Source of the DNA: JAIBJP01 sp035601195
Lineage (GTDB): Bacteria > Actinomycetota > Thermoleophilia > Gaiellales > Gaiellaceae
Assembly (NCBI GenBank): GCA_035601195.1
Contig: DATNOU010000095.1
Coordinates: 1-64,000 of the forward strand
Direction: 5' to 3'
DNA length: 64,000 nt
Part shown: one piece after another, positions 47,870-57,103 of the stretch
How the letters are laid out: each line of letters opens with the position of its first letter
Position numbering within the stretch: position 1 is the stretch's first letter
Translations under genes and position numbers: made by a program
The notes under the pieces: generated by a model
Databases searched by the model: none
Told to the model about the DNA's origin: nothing
What the model saw: the letters and a program-made list of their open reading frames with translations, nothing else

Positions 47870-48223
47870 CTAGTTCCTATCGCGCAGGAAGAGCTGCTCG
47901 CCGGGGCGGATGCCGCGGCGGCCGGCCTCGCCGGCGGGGAGCTCGACGACGCCCTTGGCTCCCTTGCAGGCAGCCACCCTCCAGGGCGCCACGACGGGCG
48001 ACACCTTCAGCACGTTGAGGTCGCGGTCGAGCCACACAGCGTCGATCGGGAAGCGCATGAAGAGCATGTGGATGGACGAAGCCGGGCGGAGGAAAAGACC
48101 TTCTCCACCAGGAAGCTCACGTCGTCCGAGAAGGCCCTTCAGACGTGTGAGCGGTGTCTCCGCCAGAAGACACCGCTCACATACCGGGCTGCCGTCCTGG
48201 CGCTCCAGGCGCAGCTCCTTCAT
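47870..48223 (-). CDS. DUF192 family protein
   Basis: A 117-aa small beta protein: LLAETPLTRLKGLLGRRELP, GEGLFLRPASSIHMLFMRFP and IDAVWLDRDLNVLKVSPVVA are the DUF192 core. Most members are exported, but this one has no signal peptide and a CERC cysteine pair near its start. Function unknown. It starts 3 bp after the M15-like gene stops, so they share an operon. Confidence 0.85.
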   Translation of the reverse strand: MKELRLERQDGSPVCERCLLAETPLTRLKGLLGRRELPGGEGLFLRPASSIHMLFMRFPIDAVWLDRDLNVLKVSPVVAPWRVAACKGAKGVVELPAGEAGRRGIRPGEQLFLRDRN

Positions 48224-48226
48224 CGT

Positions 48227-49729
48227 CTAGTAGCCGACGTGGATGTGGTCGTAGTGGTCGGCCAGCGGGAACGACGGGCCGCCCAGCCCGAGCAGAGAGA
48301 TGACCTGCTTCGGGCGGAGCCCCACGGGCAGGAGGAGGATGTTGCGCACCGCCCGCTCTGTGATGCTGCCGACCTGCTGATGGCCGAGGATCGACTCTCC
48401 GCCCAGCGCGGCAATGTCGACCGCGAGCCCGTACTTGTGGGCCGAGATGACGCCCGGGCGCGAGTACAGCCGGTGCCCGCTGTCGAGGCTCGACACAGTG
48501 ATGGAGCCGTGTGCCTCCGCCATGTACAGCATCAGCACGAGGACGCGGACGTTGATCCGGTGGTTGGCGACGTCGTCGCGACCACCCGCGTAGATGCTGA
48601 GCCGCGAATCGTGCAGCACCCGCCGCTCGAGCGCCGGGGTCTGGGCCTTGAGGCCGCGAACGAGGCCACGCAGTCGGACGGCGCGGTTGTAGTTGGCAAG
48701 CGCTACCGAGCGGTCCGCGAAGGCGGTTCGTCCGCTGAAGGCCAGAACTGCCCTCCACTCATTCGCATTGGCGCGGAACGCGCGGAGCTGCGAAGCAAGG
48801 GAGCGAAGCTGCCTGAAGCTCGCCGGCCGGGAGCTCTTGTGCCCCTGCGCCCGGAGCACGCCGAGAACCAGCGCCCAGTCGACGTGACTTGCCCTTGACG
48901 CGCGCACAAGCTGCCGGGCAAACGCGGGGGCGAGCCGCTTCGCGGGCGGGGTCGGATCGCCGAGTTCCCGGTGGAGCCAGACGACGCCGTAGCCGCTCTC
49001 GTTGTCGAACTCGAGATCGGCGGGGGAATCGTCCTCCGACGTCACGCCGACGTCGCTGTTGGACTGCGACTCGTCACCCGCATGCGCGGGGGAGCCGGGA
49101 CCGGCCTCGGGCTCGTCGCTCTGATCGTCCGCGCCTGAGCCGTCGTCGCCTGCTGCGCCGGGATCGGAGGGCTCGCCGGAACCGGCGGAACCCGAACCGT
49201 CGCCGGTTGGCTCGCCGCTCTGCTCGTCTGCGGGCTGCTCTTCGGCCGGAGCCGCAGAACCGTCGTCCGCGGGCTCGCCGGACTGGTCGTCTCCGCTCGG
49301 CGCCGGCTCGAGAGCTGGGTCGGGCGCCTCGTCGGCGGGTGCCGGATCCTCGGCTTGGCCGTCCTCAGCGGCTGCGGGGTCGCTCGACTCCTCAGGCGCC
49401 GCCTCGGTGGACGTCGCTGCGGTGTCGGTCGTGTCCTCGAGCGCGCCTACGACGAGATCGCCCGCCCCGGCCGAGAAGGCCGCGCCGGCGAAGAAGAGCG
49501 TCGTGAACGCAAGGGTCGTGGCGAGGCGGCGCTTGCTGAAGCCGCGCTTGTTGAAGCCGCTCGCCTTTGCGCGCGTGGGCTTGTGGCCGTCCTCAACCGC
49601 CGTCGTGACGATCTCAGGCTCGGCGCCCGTGAGCGCGCTGTTCTTGCCGAGGGCCCAGAGGAGCCACCCGGCGATAGTGAAGAGAACGAGGCGGAGGACG
49701 AGCCGCCGCGAGGAATTCCTTTGTGGCAT
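48227..49729 (-). CDS. Membrane-anchored protein with acidic linker and C-terminal M15-like (peptidoglycan peptidase fold) domain
   Basis: A 500-aa protein. Membrane segments lie at about 10-27 and 68-93. A low-complexity Asp/Glu/Pro/Ser/Gly linker covers about 100-235. A helical domain (SHVDWALVLGVLRAQGHKSS) follows. The end carries the M15/VanY-like metal motif: SAHKYGLAVDIAALGG (His, Asp) and ADHYDHIHVGY (H-x-H). It is probably an outward-facing peptidoglycan carboxypeptidase or binding protein on a long flexible tether. It is divergent from the Tad locus, which begins 416 bp away. Confidence 0.72.
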   Translation of the reverse strand: MPQRNSSRRLVLRLVLFTIAGWLLWALGKNSALTGAEPEIVTTAVEDGHKPTRAKASGFNKRGFSKRRLATTLAFTTLFFAGAAFSAGAGDLVVGALEDTTDTAATSTEAAPEESSDPAAAEDGQAEDPAPADEAPDPALEPAPSGDDQSGEPADDGSAAPAEEQPADEQSGEPTGDGSGSAGSGEPSDPGAAGDDGSGADDQSDEPEAGPGSPAHAGDESQSNSDVGVTSEDDSPADLEFDNESGYGVVWLHRELGDPTPPAKRLAPAFARQLVRASRASHVDWALVLGVLRAQGHKSSRPASFRQLRSLASQLRAFRANANEWRAVLAFSGRTAFADRSVALANYNRAVRLRGLVRGLKAQTPALERRVLHDSRLSIYAGGRDDVANHRINVRVLVLMLYMAEAHGSITVSSLDSGHRLYSRPGVISAHKYGLAVDIAALGGESILGHQQVGSITERAVRNILLLPVGLRPKQVISLLGLGGPSFPLADHYDHIHVGY

Positions 49730-50145
49730 TGCCTTTGCTCCCGTATTCGGGCGCCGAGGCCGCCACTTCGGCGCGGATCAATTGCAAACAGTCCGTTTCC
49801 GCAGACGGACGTGACGCAGAGAAGCGGCGATTCGAACGCCGGTCATCCCCCAACAGGAGGGTTGAGGGTCAAATCTCCCCCAACAGGAGGGTTGGGGTTC
49901 GAATCCCTATGGAGGGGGATTCCTTGCGGTCCTGACTTGGACGATGCTCGGAGCAGTTTGTCGGAGTCGTTGCGCGGCGGAGCGGTCACGCCGAGTACAG
50001 GGAGGTCTCACGTCGTGACCATAGTCGCTTGCCATATCCAGTCGGCTTTCGACTGCCCGAGAAGTTTCACCTTCGACTCTGAATTTTCCGTTTCTCCGCG
50101 CGCTCCTAGGCGTGCCCGGGATGACGAAGGGAGGTGAATCCGCAA
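49730..50145. other. Long intergenic region before the pilin gene
   Basis: No gene. It contains the 30-bp tandem repeat at 49846-49905, a stem GGTCTCAC-GTC-GTGACC (50004-50020) and CAGTCG-GCTTT-CGACTG (50039-50055). No sigma-54 promoter and no known c-di-GMP riboswitch pattern was recognised. Its size suggests regulation of the pilus operon. Confidence 0.5.
49846..49905. repeat. Two tandem 30-bp repeats with hairpin and T-arm-like sequence
   Basis: TCCCCCAACAGGAGGGTTG starts at 49846 and at 49876; the 30-bp units match at 27 positions. Copy 2 forms the perfect stem CCCCAAC-AGGAGG-GTTGGGG (49878-49897). It runs into GGGTTCGAATCCC (49895-49907), which looks like a tRNA T-arm, but no matching acceptor, D or anticodon arms are found. 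Confidence 0.7.
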
Positions 50146-50325
50146 ATGAAGTACTACGGTTATCTCACTGAGCTGATCGCCGCGATTCGCCGGCATGAAG
50201 AGGGTCAGACCATGGCTGAGTACGGCGTGATCCTCGCCGTCATCACGGTCGCCATCATCGCCGCGCTCGTGCTGCTTGCCACCGGCATTCTCGACAACAT
50301 CAACAACGTGGTGAGCGTCCTCTAG
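50146..50325 (+). CDS. flp: Flp/Fap pilin component (type IVb prepilin)
   Basis: A 59-aa prepilin. The leader ends RRHEEG (Gly20), followed by QTMAEYGVILAVITVAIIAA: cleavage after Gly20 gives a mature pilin with Glu5-Tyr6, the Flp signature. ATG 50146 is behind GGGAGGTGA. It is the major pilus subunit, exported and assembled by the genes downstream. The prepilin peptidase gene is not in the window. Confidence 0.93.
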   Translation: MKYYGYLTELIAAIRRHEEGQTMAEYGVILAVITVAIIAALVLLATGILDNINNVVSVL

Positions 50326-50440
50326 CTAGACGCGCAACGCAGTTTGGCGAGGGGCGGGCTCTTCCAAGCGACGAAGAGCTCGCCCCTCACCAACAGAAGA
50401 ACTAAGCAAGTCGACAGTAATCCCGAAGAGAAAAAGAGCA

Positions 50441-50848
50441 ATGGCTTTCAAAAAGTTTCGGCGAAAAAGAGAGCAGGGGCAGACGATGGCGGAGTTCACG
50501 CTGGTCCTCCCGGTGCTCGCGATCCTGCTCTTCGGAATCATCCAGTTCGGGATCGTTTTCAACAATTATCTCGCGGTCACGGACGCGGTCAGAGCCGGCG
50601 CCCGCCAGGCGGCGGTCGCCCGCTTCCTGCCCGCGGCCGACCGCGAGGCGAAGGTCGAGGAGAAGGTGCGAGCCTCGGCCGAGAATCTCGACCAGGACAT
50701 CCTGGAAGTCAGCGTCGAGCCCTCGGACGACTGGGAGCCCGGCTCGGACGTCACCGTCACGGCCACGTACGAGTACTCGATCAACCTGCTCGGAAAGGTC
50801 GTCAAGGACGGCCTGCTCACGAGCAAGACGACGGAGCGTGTGGAATGA
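50441..50848 (+). CDS. tadE: TadE-like pseudopilin
   Basis: A 135-aa minor pilin. REQGQTMAEFTLVLPVLAIL is a type IVb cleavage/assembly motif (G then QTMAEF), followed by one hydrophobic helix and a short globular domain. The ATG of the next gene overlaps its TGA as ATGA. Confidence 0.88.
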   Translation: MAFKKFRRKREQGQTMAEFTLVLPVLAILLFGIIQFGIVFNNYLAVTDAVRAGARQAAVARFLPAADREAKVEEKVRASAENLDQDILEVSVEPSDDWEPGSDVTVTATYEYSINLLGKVVKDGLLTSKTTERVE

Positions 50849-51783
50849 CCAGGCACAAGCAGAACTGCGGCCAGGCATACGTCCTCACCGTCCTCTTCCT
50901 CGTGGTGCTGCTGGGCATGGCCGCAGCGGTGCTCGACGCCGGTTCCTGGTATCGCGCAGACCGCGCGCTGCAGGCCACCGTCGACGCAGCCGCATTGGCG
51001 GGTGCGCAGGCGCTCCCGGAGGATTCCGGTGAGGCTAGTGCGCTGGCCAATGAGTACGCCACCAAGAACGGCGGCGGCTCGATCGCTGTCTCCTTCGACT
51101 CAGAGGTCTTCGATGACGACACGATCATCGTCGAGGGAAGTCGCCCCGCGCCTGGCTTCTTCGCCAAGGTCTTCGGGGTCGACTCTGTGACCGTGAATGC
51201 GCGTGCGAAGGCCCGCGCCGGTTTACCGGCGGCCGCCAAATGGGTCGCTCCGATCGTCGTCAACGAAAAACACGAGATGCTCCAGAACTGCCCGGACGAC
51301 CCGCCGTGCAAGGGAGATACCAAGCTCGACTACTACCACCTCAAGAACAAGGGTGAACAGAATGACGGCGCCGGCTCCTTCGGCTTCATCAACCTGACCG
51401 GCGACAACGGCGTGGGATCCAACGAGCTCGGCAAATGGATTTCGGAAGGCTTCGACCAGTTGCTCGAAGTGAACCAGGATTATCTCGTCTCAACGGGTAA
51501 TCCCTTCAGCTCCACCAACATCAAGGGCGCCCTCGACGAGAAAGTGAAAGAGGGCGACATTCTCCTCTTCCCGGTATACGACACGCTCACGGGGGCGGGA
51601 AACAACGCGAAGTACCACATCGTCGGGTTCGCGGCGTTCGTCATCACGTCGATGGACCTGACGGGCAACAACGAGAAGTTTTACGGGCATTTCGTGAGTG
51701 TCACCTGGGAAGCAGTCCAGGCCGGCACGGTGAGCTCGGCCCCTCCGAACTTCGGAGTGAAGAACGTCTCGCTGATCGATTAA
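50845..51783 (+). CDS. TadG-like pilus-associated protein
   Basis: A 312-aa protein with the TadG/TadE-like N-terminus CGQAYVLTVLFLVVLLGMAA, then AVLDAGSWYRADRALQATVD and AAALAGAQALP, the conserved segment of the Flp-assembly TadG N-domain. The rest (NEKHEMLQNCPDDPPCKGD, GDILLFPVYDTLTGAGNN) is an extracellular domain without a VWA MIDAS site. Probably a minor pilus or anchoring component. It is coupled to tadE by ATGA. Confidence 0.8.
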   Translation: MTRHKQNCGQAYVLTVLFLVVLLGMAAAVLDAGSWYRADRALQATVDAAALAGAQALPEDSGEASALANEYATKNGGGSIAVSFDSEVFDDDTIIVEGSRPAPGFFAKVFGVDSVTVNARAKARAGLPAAAKWVAPIVVNEKHEMLQNCPDDPPCKGDTKLDYYHLKNKGEQNDGAGSFGFINLTGDNGVGSNELGKWISEGFDQLLEVNQDYLVSTGNPFSSTNIKGALDEKVKEGDILLFPVYDTLTGAGNNAKYHIVGFAAFVITSMDLTGNNEKFYGHFVSVTWEAVQAGTVSSAPPNFGVKNVSLID

Positions 51784-51817
51784 CGGCAAGTAACCGAACT
51801 GAGAAAGACGTGGTGCA

Positions 51818-52600
51818 ATGACTTACCGCCTTCGTAATATCGCGATCGCCGCCGCGCTTGCCGTTCTCGCGGCCGTGATCGTCAGCTTCTACGTGAAGCA
51901 GCAGAAGCAGGACCTCCAGAGAGGCCAGACGCTGACGGCTGTCTTCGTGGCCAAGGAGGACATTCCCGCCGGTACGCCGGGCTCCGAGATCGCGGGCAAG
52001 GTCGAGCGGGTCGAGGTGGCCAAGGACGCCGCGGCGCCCGGCGCGATCGTCGGGCCCGAAGACCTCGAAGGCAAGGTCTCCACAGAGCAGATCTATGCGA
52101 ACGAGCAGGTCAGCCTGCTGCGCCTCGCGAATCCGACGGAGCAGGGGATCCGATCCAAGATTTCCGGCAACCTGCGGGCGATCCAGATCCCGGGAGACTC
52201 GAACCAGCTCCTGCTCGGGACAATCCAGACGGGCGACCACGTGGACGTGATCGGCGCATGGAAGCTCCAAGGGGACGGGGACCAGAAGATCGCCCGCATG
52301 ATCCTGCGCGACATCCTCGTGCTCGAGGCGCCTGGGACCACCGGGGACACGAACCGTCTCTCGTCCAGCAAGGGCGACAACGCGATCATGCTTGCGGTCA
52401 CCGACGCACAGGCCCAGAAGCTGTTCTGGATCTTCACGAACGGCGAGTGGGCGCTCGGTCTCAGGCCCACCAAGGATCCTGCCGATAGTCCTGAAGGGCT
52501 CGAATGGTCGGGCACGGTGCTCGCCGACGGGCTTACGAAGGAGCAGCTCCAGAAGCTTCTGTTCGACCCGTTCTCGGCTGAAAGGACGGGCTCGCCATGA
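51818..52600 (+). CDS. cpaB: Flp pilus assembly protein CpaB (RcpC), SAF domain
   Basis: A 260-aa protein. The N-terminal membrane helix (IAIAAALAVLAAVIVSFYV) is followed by a SAF domain (TAVFVAKEDIPAGTPGSEIA and ANEQVSLLRL) and the RcpC region QTGDHVDVIGAWK. In diderms it guides the secretin; with no secretin gene here it probably scaffolds the pilus at the cell wall. The ATG of tadZ overlaps its end as ATGA. Confidence 0.9.
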   Translation: MTYRLRNIAIAAALAVLAAVIVSFYVKQQKQDLQRGQTLTAVFVAKEDIPAGTPGSEIAGKVERVEVAKDAAAPGAIVGPEDLEGKVSTEQIYANEQVSLLRLANPTEQGIRSKISGNLRAIQIPGDSNQLLLGTIQTGDHVDVIGAWKLQGDGDQKIARMILRDILVLEAPGTTGDTNRLSSSKGDNAIMLAVTDAQAQKLFWIFTNGEWALGLRPTKDPADSPEGLEWSGTVLADGLTKEQLQKLLFDPFSAERTGSP

Positions 52601-53784
52601 CGCTCGAGACACAAGTAACCACTCGCGAGAAGGTGCGCGTCTTCGTCACGGGCAGCTGTGACGGGCTCGCCGAGCTTCGCGACGCCCTGGAACGCCACGG
52701 CGAGGTCGAGATCGTGGGCTGGAGCGACAGCGTCCTCGATTCCGCCTCGACGCTCACGGGCGGGCACCTGCAGGTCGTCCTCCACGGGACGCGCAGCTCC
52801 ACGCTGCCGAGCGACGAGCTGGCGGCCATCCGCGAGCACTCCCCGGCGCCTGTGATCCTCCTCGCGTCCGGCGAGTCGTCCGTCCTCCTGGACGAGGCGC
52901 TCGACGCCGACGTATCGGACGTCCTTCTCCTTCCCCAGATGACAGAGAACGTCATCTTCGCGATTCGGAAGGCGAGCCACTCCGGCCGCAAAGCCGGAGG
53001 GGGGCACGGCCGTCGAGGCCGCGTCGTGACCGTGTTCTCACCAAAAGGCGGCACGGGCAAGACGGTCACTGCGACGAACCTGGCGTCGAGCTTCGCGAAG
53101 TATGAGGGCAAGAAGGCCCTTCTACTCGACCTCGACCTCCAGTTCGGCGACGCCGCGATCATGCTCGGGATCGAGCCGGAGAAGACGATCTACGATCTGG
53201 TCGTCGCCCCCGGCGAGCTCGACTCCGAGAAGCTCGCGGGCTACACGACGCGCCATACGTCCGGCCTCGACATCCTTCCGGCGCCGTTGCGGCCGGAGGA
53301 CGCCGAGCTCGTGACCGAGGCCAAGCTCGCCCGGCTTCTCGAAGTCGCCCGCGAGTCATACGACGTCATCGTTGTGGATACCTCGCCGTTCTTCCACGGC
53401 CCGATGCTCGCCACGCTCGACCGCACCGACGAGCTCCTGCTCGTCTGCGGCCTCGACGTGCCCACGCTGAAAAACGTGCGCCTGAGCCTGCAAACGCTCG
53501 AGCTGCTCGCTTTCCCGTCCAACCGGATTCGCGTCGTCCTGAACCGCGCGAACTCCAAGGTCGGGATGAAGCCGGGCGAAGTCGAAGGCGCCCTCGACGT
53601 GAAGGTTCGCTTCGAGCTGCCGAGCGACGGCAAGGTGCCTCTCGCCGTCAACCGGGGCACGCCACTGGTTCTCGCCGATGACAAGGCCGACTTCTCCCGC
53701 TCCGTGCGGGCGATGGCCAAGGCCCTTCTCCCTGTGGAGGCGGTGAAGGCTGGGCAGAAGCGGAAGCTCTTCGGCCGGGCATAG
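52597..53784 (+). CDS. tadZ: TadZ/CpaE ParA-like pilus localisation ATPase
   Basis: A 395-aa protein. An atypical receiver-like domain (1-130, KVRVFVTGSCDGLAELRDAL) precedes a MinD/ParA ATPase with deviant Walker A SPKGGTGKTVTATNLASSF, switch LLLDLDLQFGDAA and DVIVVDTSPFFHG. TadZ proteins position the Tad machinery, usually at a pole. Coupled to cpaB; tadA starts 2 bp after its stop. Confidence 0.92.
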   Translation: MTLETQVTTREKVRVFVTGSCDGLAELRDALERHGEVEIVGWSDSVLDSASTLTGGHLQVVLHGTRSSTLPSDELAAIREHSPAPVILLASGESSVLLDEALDADVSDVLLLPQMTENVIFAIRKASHSGRKAGGGHGRRGRVVTVFSPKGGTGKTVTATNLASSFAKYEGKKALLLDLDLQFGDAAIMLGIEPEKTIYDLVVAPGELDSEKLAGYTTRHTSGLDILPAPLRPEDAELVTEAKLARLLEVARESYDVIVVDTSPFFHGPMLATLDRTDELLLVCGLDVPTLKNVRLSLQTLELLAFPSNRIRVVLNRANSKVGMKPGEVEGALDVKVRFELPSDGKVPLAVNRGTPLVLADDKADFSRSVRAMAKALLPVEAVKAGQKRKLFGRA

Positions 53785-53786
53785 CC

Positions 53787-55229
53787 ATGGGACTCCACGA
53801 TCGCCTCAAAGGTGGGTCCGGGAACGGCGATGGGCTCGGGCCCGAGGAGATTCTCGGTCAGCGGGCCGAGCCCTCCGTCAGCGTGCAGGCCGAGCGCACA
53901 GCTGTCGATCCTTACGCGGAGCTCAAGACCCGCGTCCATCACGCGTGCATCGCCAAGCTCGGACCCGAGCTCTTCGCGGCCGAAACGACCGGCGACCTCT
54001 CGGAGCGCGTTCTCCGGGCGGTTACCGAGCAGCTCGCCCTCGACCGGACGCCGCTGACCCGCGAAGAGCGGCGCCAGCTCGTCCGGGAGATCACAGACGA
54101 CATCCTCGGCTACGGACCGCTCGAGCCGCTGCTCCGCGACGACTCCGTCACAGAAGTCATGGTCAACGGATCGGACCGGATCTACATCGAGCGGAACGGC
54201 AAGATCCAGCAGGCCGGCGTCACGTTCGTCGACGACGCGCACCTCCTGCGCATCATCGACAAGATCGTCTCGCAAGTCGGTCGCCGCATCGACGAGGCCT
54301 CTCCGATGGTGGACGCGCGCCTGCCAGACGGCAGCCGCGTGAACGCGATCATCCCGCCGCTTTCGCTTCGCGGGCCGACGCTCACCATCCGGAAGTTCTC
54401 GCGCGACCCGTACACGATGGACGACCTGATCAACTTCGGCACGCTGACGCCGAAGGCCGCGCACTTCCTGGCCGCCTGCGTGCAGGGCAAGCTGAACATG
54501 CTGATCTCGGGAGGTACGGGTACCGGTAAGACGACGACCCTGAACGCCCTCTCGGCCTACGTTCCCGGCGACGAGCGCATCGTTACGATCGAGGACGCAG
54601 CCGAGCTCCAGCTCCAGCAGGAGCACGTGATCACGCTGGAGGCCCGGCCCGCGAACATCGAGGGTCAGGGCGAGGTCAAGATCCGTGAGCTCGTCAGGAA
54701 CGCACTGCGAATGCGTCCCGACCGGATCATCGTGGGCGAGGTCCGCGGCCCGGAGACCCTGGACATGCTCCAGGCGATGAACACGGGCCACGAGGGTTCC
54801 CTGACGACGATCCACGCCAACGCTCCGCGCGACGCTCTCGCAAGGCTGGAAACGCTCGTCCTCACGGCCGGCGTCGACCTGCCTCTGCGCGCGATCCGCG
54901 AGCAGGTAGCGAGCGCGTTCGACATCCTCGTGCAGATCTCGCGCCTTGTTGACGGCTCGCGCCGCATCAGCCACGTCACCGAGGTCCTGCGCATGGAATC
55001 GGATGTCATCACGCTCCAAGACATCTTTCTCGCACGGCCTCCTGACGAGGAGGCGGCCTCGGCCCAGATCACACGGCTGCTCTCCCCTCTGTCCTGCACC
55101 GGCCTCAAGCCGCACTTCCTCGAGAAGATGGCCGCGAACGGTGTCACCCTGCCGGCGACGTTCTTCCAGCAGGAGGACCCGAACTTCCGGCCGAGCTTCA
55201 CCGCGGCGAGCTACGGCGGATTCAAGTGA
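53787..55229 (+). CDS. tadA: TadA/CpaF secretion ATPase
   Basis: A 480-aa hexameric motor of the type II/IV secretion superfamily. DILGYGPLEPLLRDDSVTEV is the family N-domain; SGGTGTGKTTTLNALSAY is Walker A; RIVTIEDAAELQLQQEHVI is the Asp box; RPDRIIVGEVRGPETLDMLQ is Walker B; GHEGSLTTIHAN is the His box. It powers pilus assembly and perhaps retraction. It overlaps the following gene as GTGA. Confidence 0.95.
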   Translation: MGLHDRLKGGSGNGDGLGPEEILGQRAEPSVSVQAERTAVDPYAELKTRVHHACIAKLGPELFAAETTGDLSERVLRAVTEQLALDRTPLTREERRQLVREITDDILGYGPLEPLLRDDSVTEVMVNGSDRIYIERNGKIQQAGVTFVDDAHLLRIIDKIVSQVGRRIDEASPMVDARLPDGSRVNAIIPPLSLRGPTLTIRKFSRDPYTMDDLINFGTLTPKAAHFLAACVQGKLNMLISGGTGTGKTTTLNALSAYVPGDERIVTIEDAAELQLQQEHVITLEARPANIEGQGEVKIRELVRNALRMRPDRIIVGEVRGPETLDMLQAMNTGHEGSLTTIHANAPRDALARLETLVLTAGVDLPLRAIREQVASAFDILVQISRLVDGSRRISHVTEVLRMESDVITLQDIFLARPPDEEAASAQITRLLSPLSCTGLKPHFLEKMAANGVTLPATFFQQEDPNFRPSFTAASYGGFK

Positions 55230-57097
55230 GACGGGTTGCCTGCGCAGTCCTGCTCGCGGCTCTTGTCCTCCCGGCGGCCGCTCTAGGCGCCGGGGAGGTC
55301 AAGCACGCCAATGCGACGAACTTTCCGCACGTCGAGCTGACGGTCGTCGCGCCCTCGTCGACTCAGACCCCGCCGAAGATTCGGGAGAACGGCCGGCCCG
55401 TCGCCGGGCTCGAGGCCACGAACCTCGGCTCCTCGAAGAGCGTCGTGGTCTGTATCGACCGCTCACACTCCATGGCGGGACAGGCGATCGCAGACGCGAC
55501 GAGCGGTGCCCGCGCCTTTCTCGCCGCGAAGTCTCCCTCCGATCGGATCTCGATCTGCGCCTTCGGCAGCGAAGCTGAATCGTTGACCCGGTTCTCGACG
55601 TCGACCATCGACTCCGACACCGTTCTCCGGACGATGTACGTGGACACGGTCAAGGGCACGGCGCTCTACGACGCAGTCGTTCAGTCCGCCCATCAGTTGG
55701 CCACGGAGCCGAGCGGGGCGCGGGTCCTCGTTCTGCTGTCTGACGGGGCGAACTTCTCCGAGGGCGGGGCCACGATCGACGGCGCCATCCGGGCTGCGAA
55801 GAACAACGGCGTCGCCGTCTACGCAATTGGCATCGAGGCCGGGGGTTTCAGGCCCGAACCGCTCCAGAGGCTCGCGGATGCGACCGACGGCAACTACTAC
55901 GGAGCCGCCTCGACAGAGGCGCTCGCAGACGTTTACACGTCGATCGCGGAGGACCTGCGCCGCACCTGGCAGCTCGACTACGTCACTTCGGCGCGGCCCG
56001 GCGATCTGCTCGACCTGGTCGTCAAGCTCCCCGGCGGCGGCCAGCTCACCGCTCACGTGACCGCCCCCGGGGACGCGCCCGCGGTGGCCGCCAAGCCCTC
56101 TCCGCTCCTGCCCGACTTCTTCTACACGAGTGACTGGGGTCTCCCGGTGCTCGCGGGTGTGGTCGCTCTGCTCGCGCTGATCGCGGCCGCGTTCGCGCTC
56201 GCATCGCCGAAGGGAACCTGGCTGCGCGGGCGGCTCGATCCCCACGTCGCGGCGACCCGGACGAAGGCCCTGAAGCGGGAGCGCGAAGGAAAGCGCTTCG
56301 CAATGTTCTCGGGTCTCTTCAAGGCAACCGAGAGCGTCTTCGGCAACCTCAAGCAATGGAAGAAGATCGACACGCTGCTCCAGCGCGCCGACGTGCCTCT
56401 CAGAACGCCTGAGTTTGCCTACATCATGCTCGGCTTCGGCCTGCTCTTTGGGTTCTTCTCGGCCGCGTTGAACCCGCAGCTCTGGTTCATGGCCGTCAGC
56501 TTCGCCGTTGGGGCCTTCCTCCCGTACGCGTTCCTCTCCTACAAGGCGCGCAAGCGGCTGAAGACATTCGACGAGCAGCTTCCCGACATGCTCGTGACGA
56601 TGGCCGCCTCCCTGAAGGCGGGCCACAGCTTCCGCCAGGGCGTCCAGAGCGTGGTGGACGAGGGGGTCGATCCGGCAGCCAAGGAGTTCACGCGCGTGCT
56701 CAACGAGACGCGGCTCGGGCGGCCCATGGACGACGCACTCGCCGAAATGGCGGCACGTGTCGGCTCGAAGAACTTCGAGTTCGTGATGAGCGCCGTGACA
56801 ATCCAGCGCCAGGTCGGAGGCTCGCTCGCCGGGCTCTTCGACATGGTCGCCGACACCGTGCGCCAGCGGCAGCAGTTCCACCGCAAGATCCGCGGCCTCA
56901 CGGCGATGGGACGCATGTCGGCGTACACGCTGGTCGGCCTTCCGTTCTTCGTCGGGCTGGCGATCTATGTGATCAACCGCGAGTACATGAAGCCGCTTCT
57001 CACGACTTCCACCGGCCACAAGCTGATCATCCTGATGTTCGTGATGATGACGATCGGCTCGCTAATGCTGAAGAAGATCGTCTCGTTCAAAGGCTAG
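55226..57097 (+). CDS. tadB: Fusion of an extracellular von Willebrand A domain to TadB (T2SSF) pilus platform
   Basis: A 623-aa protein. A signal peptide (RRVACAVLLAALVLPAAALG) leads into a VWA domain with a complete MIDAS: DRSHSMAG (D-x-S-x-S), VKGTALYDAV (Thr) and LLSDGANFS (Asp). After about residue 295 a membrane helix (GLPVLAGVVALLALIAAAFA) leads to TadB: SYKARKRLKTFDEQLPDMLV, AASLKAGHSFRQGVQSVVDE and a C-terminal helix pair. The inner-membrane pilus platform therefore carries its own metal-dependent adhesion domain outside. GTG 55226 overlaps the tadA stop. Confidence 0.88.
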   Translation: MRRVACAVLLAALVLPAAALGAGEVKHANATNFPHVELTVVAPSSTQTPPKIRENGRPVAGLEATNLGSSKSVVVCIDRSHSMAGQAIADATSGARAFLAAKSPSDRISICAFGSEAESLTRFSTSTIDSDTVLRTMYVDTVKGTALYDAVVQSAHQLATEPSGARVLVLLSDGANFSEGGATIDGAIRAAKNNGVAVYAIGIEAGGFRPEPLQRLADATDGNYYGAASTEALADVYTSIAEDLRRTWQLDYVTSARPGDLLDLVVKLPGGGQLTAHVTAPGDAPAVAAKPSPLLPDFFYTSDWGLPVLAGVVALLALIAAAFALASPKGTWLRGRLDPHVAATRTKALKREREGKRFAMFSGLFKATESVFGNLKQWKKIDTLLQRADVPLRTPEFAYIMLGFGLLFGFFSAALNPQLWFMAVSFAVGAFLPYAFLSYKARKRLKTFDEQLPDMLVTMAASLKAGHSFRQGVQSVVDEGVDPAAKEFTRVLNETRLGRPMDDALAEMAARVGSKNFEFVMSAVTIQRQVGGSLAGLFDMVADTVRQRQQFHRKIRGLTAMGRMSAYTLVGLPFFVGLAIYVINREYMKPLLTTSTGHKLIILMFVMMTIGSLMLKKIVSFKG

Positions 57098-57103
57098 GAG
57101 CTC

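Noticed and set aside
49876..49920. A tRNA gene before the pilin gene
   Set aside because: Only a T-arm-like segment is present; no D arm, anticodon arm or pairing acceptor stem could be assembled.
49920..50145. A cyclic di-GMP riboswitch ahead of the tad operon
   Set aside because: Hairpins exist, but the conserved bases of class I or II c-di-GMP aptamers were not found.
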